Assembly: GCA_030949565.1 (NCBI GenBank)
Contig: JAUZSK010000092.1
Location: 1 to 64,000, forward strand
Source: Enterobacterales bacterium
GTDB lineage: Bacteria; Pseudomonadota; Gammaproteobacteria; Enterobacterales; Kangiellaceae
DNA: 64,000 nt
Direction: 5' to 3'
Each line of letters starts with the position of its first letter. Position 1 is the stretch's first letter. Positions 37,206-46,702 of the stretch are shown here, one piece after another. The notes beneath the pieces are model-generated. The model saw nothing but the letters and a program-made list of their open reading frames with translations. It searched no databases and was not told where the DNA came from. Position numbers and translations under genes: made by a program.

Positions 37206-38359
37206 TGAAATATGTGGATGAATTTAGAGACCCTGAGAAAGCAATAGTGATCACCAAAGAAATTGCTATTTTGACTAAACAGTTAAATGTTACGAGAAAA
37301 AAGCCATTACAGTTAATGGAGTTTTGTGGTGGACATACTCATACCATTTTTCGCTATGGAATTGAGCAGATGTTGCCCAAGGAAATCGAATTGGTTCATG
37401 GGCCAGGTTGCCCGGTTTGCGTTTTACCTATGGGGCGAGTGGATGACTGTGTTGAACTGGCGGAAATGCCAAATGTAATCTTTACCACCTTTGGTGATGC
37501 TATGCGTGTACCAGGCTCTAAGAAAAGTCTGCTACAAGCAAAAGCCGATGGTGCCGATATTAGAATGGTTTATTCACCTTTAGATTCACTTGCCTTAGCG
37601 AAAAAAAATCCGGATAAAGAGGTCATATTTTTCGCTCTTGGTTTTGAAACTACCATGCCTTCAACCGCGTTAACTGTTTTGCAAGCAGAACGAGACGGCG
37701 TGAAAAATTTTTCACTCTTTTGTAATCACATCACAACAGTTCCGACTATAAAAGCAATTTTAGACTCTCCCGATATGAAAATTGATGGATTTTTAGCACC
37801 GGGTCATGTTTGTATGGTGGTGGGAGAAAGACCATTTGATTTTGTTGCAGACCACTACAAGAAGCCTTTGGTGATTACGGGATTTGAACCCTTGGATATT
37901 TTGCAATCAATTTGGATGTTGTTAAAACAATTAGTTGATCATAAAACTCTAGTAGAAAATCAATATGCGAGAATAGTTCCAAAACAAGGAAATCAGGCGG
38001 GGCTACAATCGATCGCCGATGTTTTTGAACTTCGAGAATATTTTGAGTGGAGGGGGCTAGGCTCAATTGACCATTCTGGTGTAAAAATGAAAGAAGCCTT
38101 TAAAGAGTATGACGCTGAACGAAAATTTTCAGTTGCCAATATAAAAATTGCTGATCCAAAATCCTGCCAATGCGGCGAAGTATTAAAAGGCGTTATTAGA
38201 CCATGGGAATGCAAAGTGTTCGGTACCGCTTGTTCACCGGAAACACCTATGGGCGCATTAATGGTTTCGACAGAAGGCGCATGCGCTGCCTACTATAATT
38301 TTGGAAATTTAGATGAGCTTATTGGTAAGCGTGAACAAATAGAGGCGGTCAATGTATGA
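37205..38359 (+). CDS. hypD: HypD Fe-S scaffold for Fe(CN)2CO assembly
   Basis: The product has 384 residues. It shows the conserved FCGGHTHTIFRYG and GPGCPVCVLP motifs and the C-terminal Cys set binding its [4Fe-4S] cluster (CQCGEVLKG, WECKVFGTACSPE, EGACAAYY). HypD with HypC assembles the iron ligands. The gene overlaps hypE by 4 bp. Confidence 0.96.
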   Translation: MKYVDEFRDPEKAIVITKEIAILTKQLNVTRKKPLQLMEFCGGHTHTIFRYGIEQMLPKEIELVHGPGCPVCVLPMGRVDDCVELAEMPNVIFTTFGDAMRVPGSKKSLLQAKADGADIRMVYSPLDSLALAKKNPDKEVIFFALGFETTMPSTALTVLQAERDGVKNFSLFCNHITTVPTIKAILDSPDMKIDGFLAPGHVCMVVGERPFDFVADHYKKPLVITGFEPLDILQSIWMLLKQLVDHKTLVENQYARIVPKQGNQAGLQSIADVFELREYFEWRGLGSIDHSGVKMKEAFKEYDAERKFSVANIKIADPKSCQCGEVLKGVIRPWECKVFGTACSPETPMGALMVSTEGACAAYYNFGNLDELIGKREQIEAVNV

Positions 38360-39477
38360 ATAGTCCAATCGCCGATGCTGTAAAACCTATTGCAAGTGAA
38401 AATAATATTGTTGCAGCTAAAAAAAATAATATTCGCCAGCGAAGCGCAAAAGTTAATGTTGATAAAATTACATTAGCTCATGGTAGTGGCGGCAAAGCGA
38501 TGCGCGATTTAATTGATGATGTTTTTGTCGGTACTTTCGACAGTGATGAATTATCTAAGCTTGAGGACCAAGCTCGTTTTGACTTAACAGATCTATCTAT
38601 ATTTGGCGACCGGCTAGCAATGACTACAGATTCTTACGTTGTTGACCCATTATTTTTTCCGGGTGGTGATATTGGTAAACTAGCCGTAACTGGTACAGTC
38701 AATGACTTAGCCGTTGGTGGAGCAGTACCTCTTTATTTAACCTGTAGCATGATTATTGAAGAAGGATTTTTAATAGCCGATCTGCGGAAGATTGTTAGGT
38801 CAATGAAGAATACAGCAGACGAAGCAGGTGTTTCAATAGTGACCGGTGATACTAAAGTAGTTCATCGCGGTGCCGTAGATAAATTATTTATTAATACGGC
38901 GGGCGTTGGGGTGATCCCTCATTCTGTCAATATGACTTCTGATCGAGCTATGCCGGGCGATGTTATTATTATTAATGGTTATGTCGGTGACCACGGTGCA
39001 GCTATCGTCGATGCGCGTGGCGAGATGTCTTTACAAAACACGATTGAAACGGACTGTCAAACGCTCAATGAATTAATTCAATTGATGCTTACAATTTGCC
39101 CTGATATTCACTGTATGAGAGATGCAACTCGGGGCGGAATTGCTACGGTATTAAACGAATTTGCGATTGGCAGTAATGTCTGTATGCATATAGATGAAAG
39201 TGCACTGCCAATACGGCATGAAGTAAGAGGAATGTGTGAAATACTGGGACTCGATCCTCTTTATTTAGCCAACGAAGGAAAACTGATTGCAATCGTTCCA
39301 GCGGAATTTGCAGAGCAATTATTGGAAGTAATGAAAACTCACAAGAGCGGTATCGAAAGTGCTATTGTCGGAAAAGTAACTGAGTCTCCACGCGGAGGGG
39401 TTATTTTAAATACAACTTTCGGCGGTAAACGAATGGTGGACATGCTTGTGGGCGAACAATTGCCGAGAATATGCTGA
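38356..39477 (+). CDS. hypE: HypE carbamoyl dehydratase
   Basis: The product has 373 residues ending in the hallmark PRIC; the terminal Cys receives the carbamoyl group from HypF and is converted to thiocyanate. LAHGSGGKAMRDLI near residue 39 starts the PurM-like ATP-binding fold. The N-terminus is about 30 residues longer than usual. The stop overlaps the hypA start. Confidence 0.95.
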   Translation: MNSPIADAVKPIASENNIVAAKKNNIRQRSAKVNVDKITLAHGSGGKAMRDLIDDVFVGTFDSDELSKLEDQARFDLTDLSIFGDRLAMTTDSYVVDPLFFPGGDIGKLAVTGTVNDLAVGGAVPLYLTCSMIIEEGFLIADLRKIVRSMKNTADEAGVSIVTGDTKVVHRGAVDKLFINTAGVGVIPHSVNMTSDRAMPGDVIIINGYVGDHGAAIVDARGEMSLQNTIETDCQTLNELIQLMLTICPDIHCMRDATRGGIATVLNEFAIGSNVCMHIDESALPIRHEVRGMCEILGLDPLYLANEGKLIAIVPAEFAEQLLEVMKTHKSGIESAIVGKVTESPRGGVILNTTFGGKRMVDMLVGEQLPRIC

Positions 39478-39806
39478 TGCATGAGCTAGGTATTACTCGA
39501 AACATTGTTAGCATTGTAAGTGAGCAAGCGAAAAAAAAGCGGGTAAAAAAAATCACATTAGATATCGGAAAATTATCAGCTATTTTACCTGATTCTATTC
39601 GATTTTGTTTTGACATTTGCAGTAAAGGAACCACTTTAGAAAATGCAGAGCTGAAAATAAATGAAATACAAGGTATCGCAAAATGCAAAAATTGCGACAA
39701 CGAATTTGAAATCGAACAATTATTTGGACGGTGTGTTTGTGGCTCTAATGATATTAAATGTATCGCTGGAGAAGAAATGAAAATTAAAGAGATGGAGATA
39801 ATCTGA
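39477..39806 (+). CDS. hypA: HypA nickel chaperone
   Basis: The product has 109 residues. I place the start at 39477 because it gives MHELG, in which His2 is the nickel ligand; an ATG two codons upstream would destroy that N-terminus. The zinc site is formed by CKNC and CVCG (residues about 71-91). The start overlaps the hypE stop (TGATG). Confidence 0.94.
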   Translation: MHELGITRNIVSIVSEQAKKKRVKKITLDIGKLSAILPDSIRFCFDICSKGTTLENAELKINEIQGIAKCKNCDNEFEIEQLFGRCVCGSNDIKCIAGEEMKIKEMEII

Positions 39807-40672
39807 TGTGCGTAACTTGTGGTTGCTCAGATGGAGCAAAAGCGGTTTTAACTAATTTGGAAACAGGGCTAGTTTCCGAAATGATAGATGATCAGGGGCA
39901 CTCTCATTCCCACGGTCATGATCACAATCACGACCATGATCACAATCACAGCCATAATCACGATCATGATGTTTCACATACTCATGCTTCACTTCATGGA
40001 ACCACTGTTTCACTTGAAGCTGATATACTAGAAAAAAATAATCGACTCGCAGAAAGAAACCGAGGATGGTTTGAAGGTAGAAATATTCTTGCGCTAAACT
40101 TAGTGAGCTCACCAGGCTCAGGAAAAACTACATTACTCGAAAAAACGATTACTGATCTAAAGCAGGAGTTGCTAATTAATGTTATCGAAGGAGATCAGGA
40201 AACCATAAACGATGCCAAAAGAATAAGAGCGACGGGTTGCAAAGTCGTACAAATTAATACCGGTACTGGCTGCCATTTAGAGGCTGACATGTTGGCAAGA
40301 GGTCTTAAAGATCTTAATCCGCCACTAGATTCTGTAGTTATGATCGAAAATGTAGGTAACCTAGTATGCCCAGCGCTATTCGACTTAGGTGAAAAGTGTA
40401 AAGTGGCCATTCTATCGGTCACTGAAGGTGAAGATAAGCCATTAAAATATCCACATATGTTTCGCTCTGCAGAAGTCATGATATTAAATAAAATTGATCT
40501 TCTTCCTTACTTAAGTTTTGACCTTGAAGAATGTATAAAAGCTGCGAAAACAGTGAATCCTAAGATTAAAATATTTCAAGTTTCAGCGACCTCCGGAGAG
40601 GGCTTGACGCAATGGTATGATTGGTTAAAAGAGCAATTAAGTTCAAAAAAATCTATAGGAAAAACAGCCTAG
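39806..40672 (+). CDS. hypB: HypB nickel-inserting GTPase with His-rich nickel store
   Basis: The product has 288 residues. The N-terminus MCVTCGCS is the high-affinity nickel motif. Residues of about 30-65 are a His-rich stretch with roughly fifteen His, a nickel reservoir. The GTPase P-loop is SSPGSGKTTLL near residue 98. It acts with HypA to load nickel into HupL. The nickel transporter gene begins in its stop codon. Confidence 0.95.
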   Translation: MCVTCGCSDGAKAVLTNLETGLVSEMIDDQGHSHSHGHDHNHDHDHNHSHNHDHDVSHTHASLHGTTVSLEADILEKNNRLAERNRGWFEGRNILALNLVSSPGSGKTTLLEKTITDLKQELLINVIEGDQETINDAKRIRATGCKVVQINTGTGCHLEADMLARGLKDLNPPLDSVVMIENVGNLVCPALFDLGEKCKVAILSVTEGEDKPLKYPHMFRSAEVMILNKIDLLPYLSFDLEECIKAAKTVNPKIKIFQVSATSGEGLTQWYDWLKEQLSSKKSIGKTA

Positions 40673-41415
40673 TGTTTAGCCTACTTTTACTTGGCTTTTT
40701 AATTGGTATGCGTCATGCATTTGAGGCCGATCATATCGCGGCTGTCGCGACGCTAGTTAGTAAAACAAATAGTTTAAAACAAGCGGTAAAATTAGGAGCT
40801 ATTTGGGGCCTTGGCCATACAATCACTCTTTTCTTGGTTGGTTCAATTGTTTTTATGACTAATATTTTTATACCTTCAATTGTGGCAAATTGGTTAGAGT
40901 TTGTTGTAGGTTTGATGTTGGTTATTTTAGGAATAGATGTCCTGCGAAGGATGATAAGCGAAAAAATACATTTCCACATCCATCAACATAAAGAAATATC
41001 TCCCCACTTTCATGCTCATTCCCATAAAGGAGAAAACAAAGTAAAGGGCAAGGAGGCTGCTTCGCATTGTGATAACTCTCACTTTCATCAACATCAACAT
41101 CAACAAGACGCTCGACTAAGTTTTAGGGCTCTTTTTATTGGTGTACTTCATGGTATGGCTGGTTCCGCAGCATTAATAATATTAACGCTTGAGACTATTA
41201 AATCGCCGCTACAAGGCTTAATTTACATTTCTCTATTTGGATTTGGGTCAATTTTAGGTATGGCGATTCTTTCCTATGTGATTTCAATTCCCTTGCGGGC
41301 ATCGGCAAAAGGTTTAACTTGGATCAATAACGGACTTCAGCTAGGTATAGGTGGATTCACTATTATTCTTGGCAGTATCATTTTAGTTGATAATGCGGTG
41401 CTAATGGGGATTTAA
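40672..41415 (+). CDS. Nickel/cobalt transporter (HupN/RcnA-like) with His-rich loop
   Basis: The product has 247 residues from a GTG that overlaps the hypB stop (TAGTG). It has about six membrane helices, the metal-binding signature RHAFEADHIAAV in helix 1, and a cytoplasmic loop rich in His (HFHIHQH, HFHAHSH, HFHQHQHQ). Its place at the end of the hyp operon argues for nickel uptake for the hydrogenase; RcnA-type export is the alternative. IS66 copy 3 follows 33 bp downstream. Confidence 0.82.
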   Translation: MFSLLLLGFLIGMRHAFEADHIAAVATLVSKTNSLKQAVKLGAIWGLGHTITLFLVGSIVFMTNIFIPSIVANWLEFVVGLMLVILGIDVLRRMISEKIHFHIHQHKEISPHFHAHSHKGENKVKGKEAASHCDNSHFHQHQHQQDARLSFRALFIGVLHGMAGSAALIILTLETIKSPLQGLIYISLFGFGSILGMAILSYVISIPLRASAKGLTWINNGLQLGIGGFTIILGSIILVDNAVLMGI

Positions 41416-41675
41416 CAATCTACAAGCGAGTAATATCTTTTTTATTTTGTAACTACTCACCCAGTAGCATCTAAAAACTGAACATATTCAGAAAAAATAA
41501 AAATAATACTTGACAGTTTTTTGGACGAAAAAACTACTTTCCTAAGTCCGTATAAAATAGATCGCTAGAGATCCCAAACGGATCAAATAAGATCGTTTCC
41601 TAAAAACTTTGATTCCAAGCTTCAACCCGACAGAGAACGTCTAGCAGAGCACCGCTCAGAGAGTCGAAAAAAGCC

Positions 41676-43199
41676 ATGTTATCATCAAACCTACAGCAAA
41701 GGTTTAAGGTGATTTTCTTAGTGTCAAACGTAGACAAAACAACTGTTCGTAATGAAGTCAGTCGCATCAAGGCTGACTTTGAACAATTGTGTGCCAGCGG
41801 AAAAATCACAACTGAAATAAAATTTCTGATGAACAGTATGTTTATGATCATGGAACTCATGCTTTCCATATTTCTTGAAAAATCCACCAAGAAAAATAAT
41901 AAGAATTCGAGTATTCCTTCCTCACAAACAGATAAAGATGAGTCCGCTTTAAAGCCTGTTCAGGGAAGCAATGGTAAAGGGAAAACAGAAAACCCACTCA
42001 CGGCTAACAATACACGCACGATAGAAACGGTTACTACCATTGAAGTTTATAACTGTGATCGGTGTGGTGAAGACTTAAACGCCACTGCCAGCACTGAGTC
42101 TGAACGACGCACAAAAATTGATATTGTTTTTGAAAAAGTGGTTGAGCATGTTGATGTTCAAATTAAACAGTGTCCATCGTGTGATTCAACCGTAAAAGCA
42201 TCGTTTCCTGCCGGCTTGCATGGCCCGCTTCAGTATGGCGATGGCCTAAAGGCTTTTGTGATCAATTTGCTAGTTTGTCAGATGGTGGCACTTAACCGTG
42301 TTCAGAAATTAGTCAAATCAATGATGGATGTCACACTTGCAGAAGCAAGCTTATTGAAGTTTGTATGGCGCCTTCATCAAGCCTTAGAAGAGTGGGAGGT
42401 TTCAGCCAAAGAAGCATTATTAAAAATGCCGGCAATGAATGTCGATGAAACCTCACTAAGAGTGGATAAAAAGAACCACTGGGTCCATGTTTATTCAGCT
42501 GGCGATATTACGTTAAAATGCCTAGATCGCGGGAGGGGCATTAAAGCCATTGATACGATTGATATTGTGCCGCGTTATGGCGGCGTGATCATCCATGATT
42601 GTTGGGCATCTTATTTTTCCTATCGACATTGTGGGCATGGGTTATGTGGTTCACATTTGATGCGTGAGTTGACGTTTGTTGTTGAGTCCAATGGGTATGT
42701 TTGGGCTAAAAATATGAAGCGTCTTCTAAAAGAAACCTGTGCCAAGGTCTCGAAGAATGAGCAAAAGAAACTGACCGATAAAGATTATGCTAATTTACAG
42801 AAACGGTTTAGAAATATTATCACGCGCGGAGAAAAAGAATTACCGCCTGTGCCACCCAAACCCAGCGGTAAGCGCGGTAGAATAGCAAAATCAGAGGCTC
42901 ATAATTTATGGGAAAGAATGAGTGAGAATGAACAATCTGTATTATTGTTTGCGAAGAACTCTCATGTTTCATTTACCAATAATCGAGCCGAGCGTGATTT
43001 AAGAATGGCCAAGGTAAAGCAAAAGGTGTCGGGTTGTTTTAGAACCGTTAGATACGCTCAAGCTTATTGTCGAATTTCAAGTTATCTTCAGACTATGGCA
43101 AACAAAGGATATAATCCATTAATTGCCATTCAAATGGCTTTGGCTGGTAAAATTAATGATGTAGGGTGCCCCCTGTGTCAGACTAGTTGTCGCCTCTAA
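41676..43199 (+). CDS. IS66 TnpC-like transposase, C-terminus altered by nested IS
   Basis: This is the only copy of the three with an unbroken frame. It has 507 residues: helical N-terminus, zinc-binding CDRCGEDL and CPSCDSTVK, and the DDE residues in NVDETSLRV, IIHDCWASYF and NNRAERDLR. The normal end is GCE-stop; here the last residues come from the IS3-type insert (PLCQTSCRL). Since the catalytic core is complete, it may still be active and could supply transposase to the frameshifted copies. Confidence 0.88.
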   Translation: MLSSNLQQRFKVIFLVSNVDKTTVRNEVSRIKADFEQLCASGKITTEIKFLMNSMFMIMELMLSIFLEKSTKKNNKNSSIPSSQTDKDESALKPVQGSNGKGKTENPLTANNTRTIETVTTIEVYNCDRCGEDLNATASTESERRTKIDIVFEKVVEHVDVQIKQCPSCDSTVKASFPAGLHGPLQYGDGLKAFVINLLVCQMVALNRVQKLVKSMMDVTLAEASLLKFVWRLHQALEEWEVSAKEALLKMPAMNVDETSLRVDKKNHWVHVYSAGDITLKCLDRGRGIKAIDTIDIVPRYGGVIIHDCWASYFSYRHCGHGLCGSHLMRELTFVVESNGYVWAKNMKRLLKETCAKVSKNEQKKLTDKDYANLQKRFRNIITRGEKELPPVPPKPSGKRGRIAKSEAHNLWERMSENEQSVLLFAKNSHVSFTNNRAERDLRMAKVKQKVSGCFRTVRYAQAYCRISSYLQTMANKGYNPLIAIQMALAGKINDVGCPLCQTSCRL

Positions 43200-43223
43200 T
43201 ATTTTACTTAGAGGTACAAAAAA

Positions 43224-43745
43224 TGAGAGCAAAATTTAGTCAATCGTTTAAAATACAAGCCGTAGAGAAGGTATTGAGTCGTTCCAATGGGACAACGATG
43301 TCACAAGTAGCCAATGATTTACAGGTAAGCCTATCCTCATTGAATAAGTGGATAGTACAGTCACGAGAGCAAGCATTAGAGCCGGGAACAGAAGTTGGAT
43401 TAATGAGTCAATCAAAAGAAAAAGACCTCAAGATTGGAGTTTACAAGAACGCCTTCAAATTATCATTCAATGTGATGGGTTAAGCGATGAAGAGGCCAGT
43501 TCAATTTGTCGCGAGCAAGGTCTCCATCGACATCATTTGAGCCAGTGGAAAAAGGATTTCACCTCTAGCCAAGTCGTTCAGTCCCCAACAGAAAAAGCGA
43601 AGCTGAAAGCGTTGAAAATGAAAACAAATCGCTTAAAAGAGAAGTTCATCGCAAGGATAAAGCGCTCGCTGAAACGGCGGCCTTGTTAGTCCTCCAAAAA
43701 AAAGTCAATGCGATTTGGGGAAACGACGAGGACAACTTACAATGA
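43224..43745 (+). pseudogene. IS3-family OrfA (helix-turn-helix), frameshifted
   Basis: The start MRAKFSQSFKIQAVEKVLSR and LQVSLSSLNKWIVQSR are a standard IS3 OrfA helix-turn-helix. The frame shifts in an A run near 43428 (resuming as KRPQDWSLQERLQ) and again near 43610 (resuming as ENENKSLKREVHRKDKALAE, a leucine-zipper region). Corrected, it ends at the TGA at 43743-43745, which overlaps the orfB ATG (ATGA). Both shifts are single bases in short homopolymers. Confidence 0.75.
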
Positions 43746-44791
43746 GCAGTGAGCGAGAGGCGATCCTATCATTAATAACCGAAGCGTGTGACGCTGGTGC
43801 TCGACAATCTAAAGCGTGTGATATCATTGGTATTAGTGCCAAAACATTCCAACGTTGGCGCCAATCAGCAAACCAGATTGATGGACGACTAGAGCGCAAT
43901 CACGAGCCCAAAAACAAGCTAAATGAGTTAGAGCGACAGCAAATTTTAGCCATTGCGAATGAAGATAAGTATGCGGATTTACCTCCGAGTAAAATCGTAC
44001 CATTGCTAGCGGACGAAGGGTGCTATATCGCTTCCGAGAGCACATTTTATCGGGTGCTTAAAGCCGCTAAACAGTTAAAGCACCGAGGAAAAAGTAAACA
44101 AAAAACCGCCGAAGCAAGCCCCGGGCTCTCACGGCAACGAAGCCGAATCAAATCTATAGTTGGGATATCACCTACTTGCCAACTCAAGTGCGAGGGCGTG
44201 TTCTTGTACCTCTATCTGGTACTGGATATTTATAGCCGGAAAATTGTTGGCTGGCAGGTTTATCAGAATGAATCGAGCGCCTTAGCGGCAGACTTAATGA
44301 CGGCTATTTGTGAGCAAGAAAACATCCAGAAAAATCAAGTGGTATTGCACTCAGATAACGGCAGTCCGATGAAAGGAGCAACCCTGCTGGCAACGCTGCA
44401 AGAGTTAGGGATCATTCCATCATTTAGTCGTCCATCGGTGAGCAATGATAACCCCTATTCAGAATCTGCATTTCGAACATTAAAATACCGACCGAACTAT
44501 CCAGAGAGCCCCTTCGATGGCTTACTCTCTGCAAGATGCTGGGTGGCTGAATTTATCGCTTGGTATAACAAAGAGCACTTGCATAGTGCGATCAAATTTG
44601 TGACACCGGAGCAGCGTCACAATGGCGAGGATATTAAGATACTAAAAGCCAGACATGAAGTTTATCAACGAGCTAAGAAAAACAATCCGATCCGTTGGAG
44701 TGGTGAGACAAGAAACTGGCAACCTGTCGGTGAGGTCTACTTAAATCCAGATAAGCCAAAATTAGTGGAACAAATCAACAGGGCGGCATAA
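43742..44791 (+). pseudogene. IS3-family OrfB transposase with an internal out-of-frame stretch
   Basis: An rve integrase-core transposase of about 349 residues. HSDNGSPMKG and NPYSESAFRTLK carry the second and third acidic catalytic residues. The frame is open throughout, but between about 44125 and 44205 the true sequence lies in another frame (NQIYSWDITYLPTQVRGR). Two compensating one-base indels thus hide the first catalytic Asp (WDIT). As written the protein would be inactive. Confidence 0.78.
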
Positions 44792-44903
44792 ATTTATAAC
44801 TTTAGGCGACAACTAGCTTGAAAAACACCGGGTGCGAGTAGTTACTTTATTTTAACCATTATTAATTATTATCCGTGATCCGTTTAATCTTCGAAGACCA
44901 ATA

Positions 44904-45026
44904 GCAGACAGGCACCTTTGAGAGATTTCGCACACAAAGTCGGGTCAATCTCTCACAATATTAATCTAATTTGTAAGACATTGTCCCGAGTGCTTGTAGG
45001 AAATTGACCATAGTGTGCCTGTCTGC
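44904..45026. repeat. Palindromic MITE-like repeat, copy B
   Basis: A 123-bp element with perfect 12-bp ends: GCAGACAGGCAC at 44904-44915 and its inverse GTGCCTGTCTGC at 45015-45026. The arms continue as an imperfect palindrome about 55 bp long on each side. It is the same family as 22333-22460. It occupies most of the 218-bp gap between IS66 copy 3 and the next gene. Confidence 0.82.
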
Positions 45027-45062
45027 TAAGGTGGTTTTAATTCATTCAAAGGGGAATAATCA

Positions 45063-45584
45063 ATGATAAATAAAAATATTTTTAGTTTATTGCTAGTGAT
45101 TATTAGCTATGGCGTTTCTTCTATTGTAATGGCAGGAGATGATGCCAGTGGTAATATTCCTCGCCAGGTGGATTTGAGTCTCACTCATAAAAACTATCAA
45201 CTCACTGAGGCGGACCGAGTTTGGGTTGCAACTTTGGTTAAAAACTTTAACTATCAGGGAAAGATCATGTTGTTTGTGCAAACCGATCTTCCGCTAGAGT
45301 CAAATGCTTGTTCTTTATCAGGCAAGGTTTACCAAAACCTCAATGATGAAACCCTTTATTATGTCGCCGAAGGAGATGTGATGCTAAAAATAGGTGAAAA
45401 GCATCCCTTTAGTAGAGGCGTCGGCGGTTTCTCGATGCACGCACCTAAATCCAAACATTTTATTGCCTGCTTAAACTGTCTATCCGGCGGCGTTCTGGTT
45501 AGAAATTCAAGTGAAGTAACTAAGGGTTCGGTAACTTGGTATGGCCGAGACTGGAATCGGCTTGAATCGAAGAATACCGAATGA
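45063..45584 (+). CDS. Secreted protein of unknown function
   Basis: The product has 173 residues with a signal peptide (cleavage likely after SIVMA). AAAGGGG upstream of the ATG is the ribosome site. The mature part shows DETLYYVAEGDVMLKIGEKHPF and GGFSMHAPKSKHFI, which could be cupin-like strands, and a CLNC pair. I do not recognise the family. It stands alone downstream of the palindromic repeat. Confidence 0.7.
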   Translation: MINKNIFSLLLVIISYGVSSIVMAGDDASGNIPRQVDLSLTHKNYQLTEADRVWVATLVKNFNYQGKIMLFVQTDLPLESNACSLSGKVYQNLNDETLYYVAEGDVMLKIGEKHPFSRGVGGFSMHAPKSKHFIACLNCLSGGVLVRNSSEVTKGSVTWYGRDWNRLESKNTE

Positions 45585-45673
45585 TGGTAGTTATTTATTT
45601 TAATGACAAATCAAGATTCAAAAGCAATCTAAACAGGGAATGCCCGTCAATAGCTGGAATATTAGTTAATAAA

Positions 45674-46660
45674 CTAATCAATCTTACGATAAAAATATTG
45701 CTTTGAACCTGCCGATTGTAAGGCCAACGCTAAATTGTCGTTATAATCTCTAAATACCGAAAAAGTCCATTCACCTTGTGTGCCATCATTCCACTGAATT
45801 CTTAATGTTTCACCTTCGGTAGACCAGCGCCCATAATCGGGAGGGTTTTGGCCGCCACCGCGTAGAGAAACACCCGCTGTGCCTCCAGCAATTACCGCTC
45901 CTGATCCCCAGGCGACTGCTCCATCGCCAGAAAAAACCCATTTCGTGGTAGTTTCAATATAGATCCCATTGCTGGCGTTTTTACGACGCATCCATGCACC
46001 AATGAGATCTGGTGATAAGTTTGCCGAAACGCTAGTGGAAGGTGATTGATTGTGCTGATGATTTGTCGATGTTTGGTGTGATGCTGAATTAGGATCATTA
46101 AATTGAATACTTTTTGCAATATTAATCACCGCTTGTTTATAACTAGGGTAAATATTTTCGGGGCTTGCAGCAACAAATAGAACGGCATTATTGCCGCTGG
46201 TGGTAACCATCAGCATAAAGGTTTTATAGTCTTTACCCTTTTCCGAATATTCAAATTCATTATAGGCGGCACCATCCACTTTTTGCGTGGTGGAGATGGG
46301 GTTAAGCGGGGTACCTTTAAAGTTCATAATGCCATTCATTTGAATCGCCATTTGCTCTAAGTTGCCTTGCCCTAACTGCATATAGATCCCGTTGTCGCCA
46401 TTTTCAGCAAAGTCGGATAGTACCGCTACGAATTCTGATTCAGGTTGATCCGGTGATAACACGCCGTAGACATTGCTCGGCAGCGTAAAACTCACGCCGT
46501 GATTAGGAAATTCGATGACGCTACCAGCCAAATATTGCTTGTTGGCTTGTACTGCTTCAGCGAAGCTTAACGAGCTGTATAAAAGCTGCATTGCAATTAT
46601 CAATAAATAACCAAAAGTAAATCTTTTAGTCTTCAATAGTTTTTTAGTTTTGATCATCAT
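45674..46660 (-). CDS. Secreted protein of unknown function
   Basis: The product has 328 residues with a signal peptide (hydrophobic segment to SLSFA). A folded N-terminal domain (FPNHGVSFTLPSNVYGVLSP) is followed by a His/Ser/Asn-rich linker near residues 195-215 (HQTSTNHQHNQSPSTS). A C-terminal domain (LIGAWMRRKNASNGIYIETT, TKWVFSGDGAVAWGSG) looks like a lipocalin-style single-domain beta barrel. The preceding secreted-protein gene lies 42 bp upstream on the same strand, so they may be co-transcribed. Confidence 0.68.
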   Translation of the reverse strand: MMIKTKKLLKTKRFTFGYLLIIAMQLLYSSLSFAEAVQANKQYLAGSVIEFPNHGVSFTLPSNVYGVLSPDQPESEFVAVLSDFAENGDNGIYMQLGQGNLEQMAIQMNGIMNFKGTPLNPISTTQKVDGAAYNEFEYSEKGKDYKTFMLMVTTSGNNAVLFVAASPENIYPSYKQAVINIAKSIQFNDPNSASHQTSTNHQHNQSPSTSVSANLSPDLIGAWMRRKNASNGIYIETTTKWVFSGDGAVAWGSGAVIAGGTAGVSLRGGGQNPPDYGRWSTEGETLRIQWNDGTQGEWTFSVFRDYNDNLALALQSAGSKQYFYRKID

Positions 46661-46702
46661 TTAGTTTTCCTCTTTATAATTAAAATATTGGATGAAAAAA
46701 AA

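Larger units (their letters stand above)
43170..44828 (+). mobile_element. IS3-family element nested in IS66 copy 3
   Basis: The element is about 1659 bp. Both ends carry the inverted repeat CTAGTTGTCGCCT (43183-43195, and its inverse at 44804-44816). GGGTGC flanks both sides (43164-43169 and 44829-44834), so the target duplication is up to 6 bp; the exact edge is ambiguous by a few bases. It has the orfA/orfB layout of IS3 elements. It inserted 10 bp from the end of the IS66. Confidence 0.87.
41449..44844 (+). mobile_element. IS66-family element, copy 3, carrying a nested IS3-type element
   Basis: The outer ends GTAACTACTC (41449) and GAGTAGTTAC (44844) match the other copies. The flanks TTTATTTT at 41441-41448 and 44845-44852 are an exact 8-bp target duplication. 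The IS66 sequence is continuous to 43169, then is interrupted by 1.66 kb of IS3-type sequence, and resumes for its last bases at 44829-44844. It lies just downstream of the nickel transporter gene. Confidence 0.95.

Noticed and set aside
39900-39980. Tandem-repeat-like CAC/GAT-rich DNA
   Set aside because: It is the coding sequence of the HypB His-rich nickel store, not an independent repeat or CRISPR.
43187-43223. Upstream start for IS3 OrfA
   Set aside because: The extra residues come from the IS end; the ATG at 43224 gives the conserved MRAKFSQSFK start.
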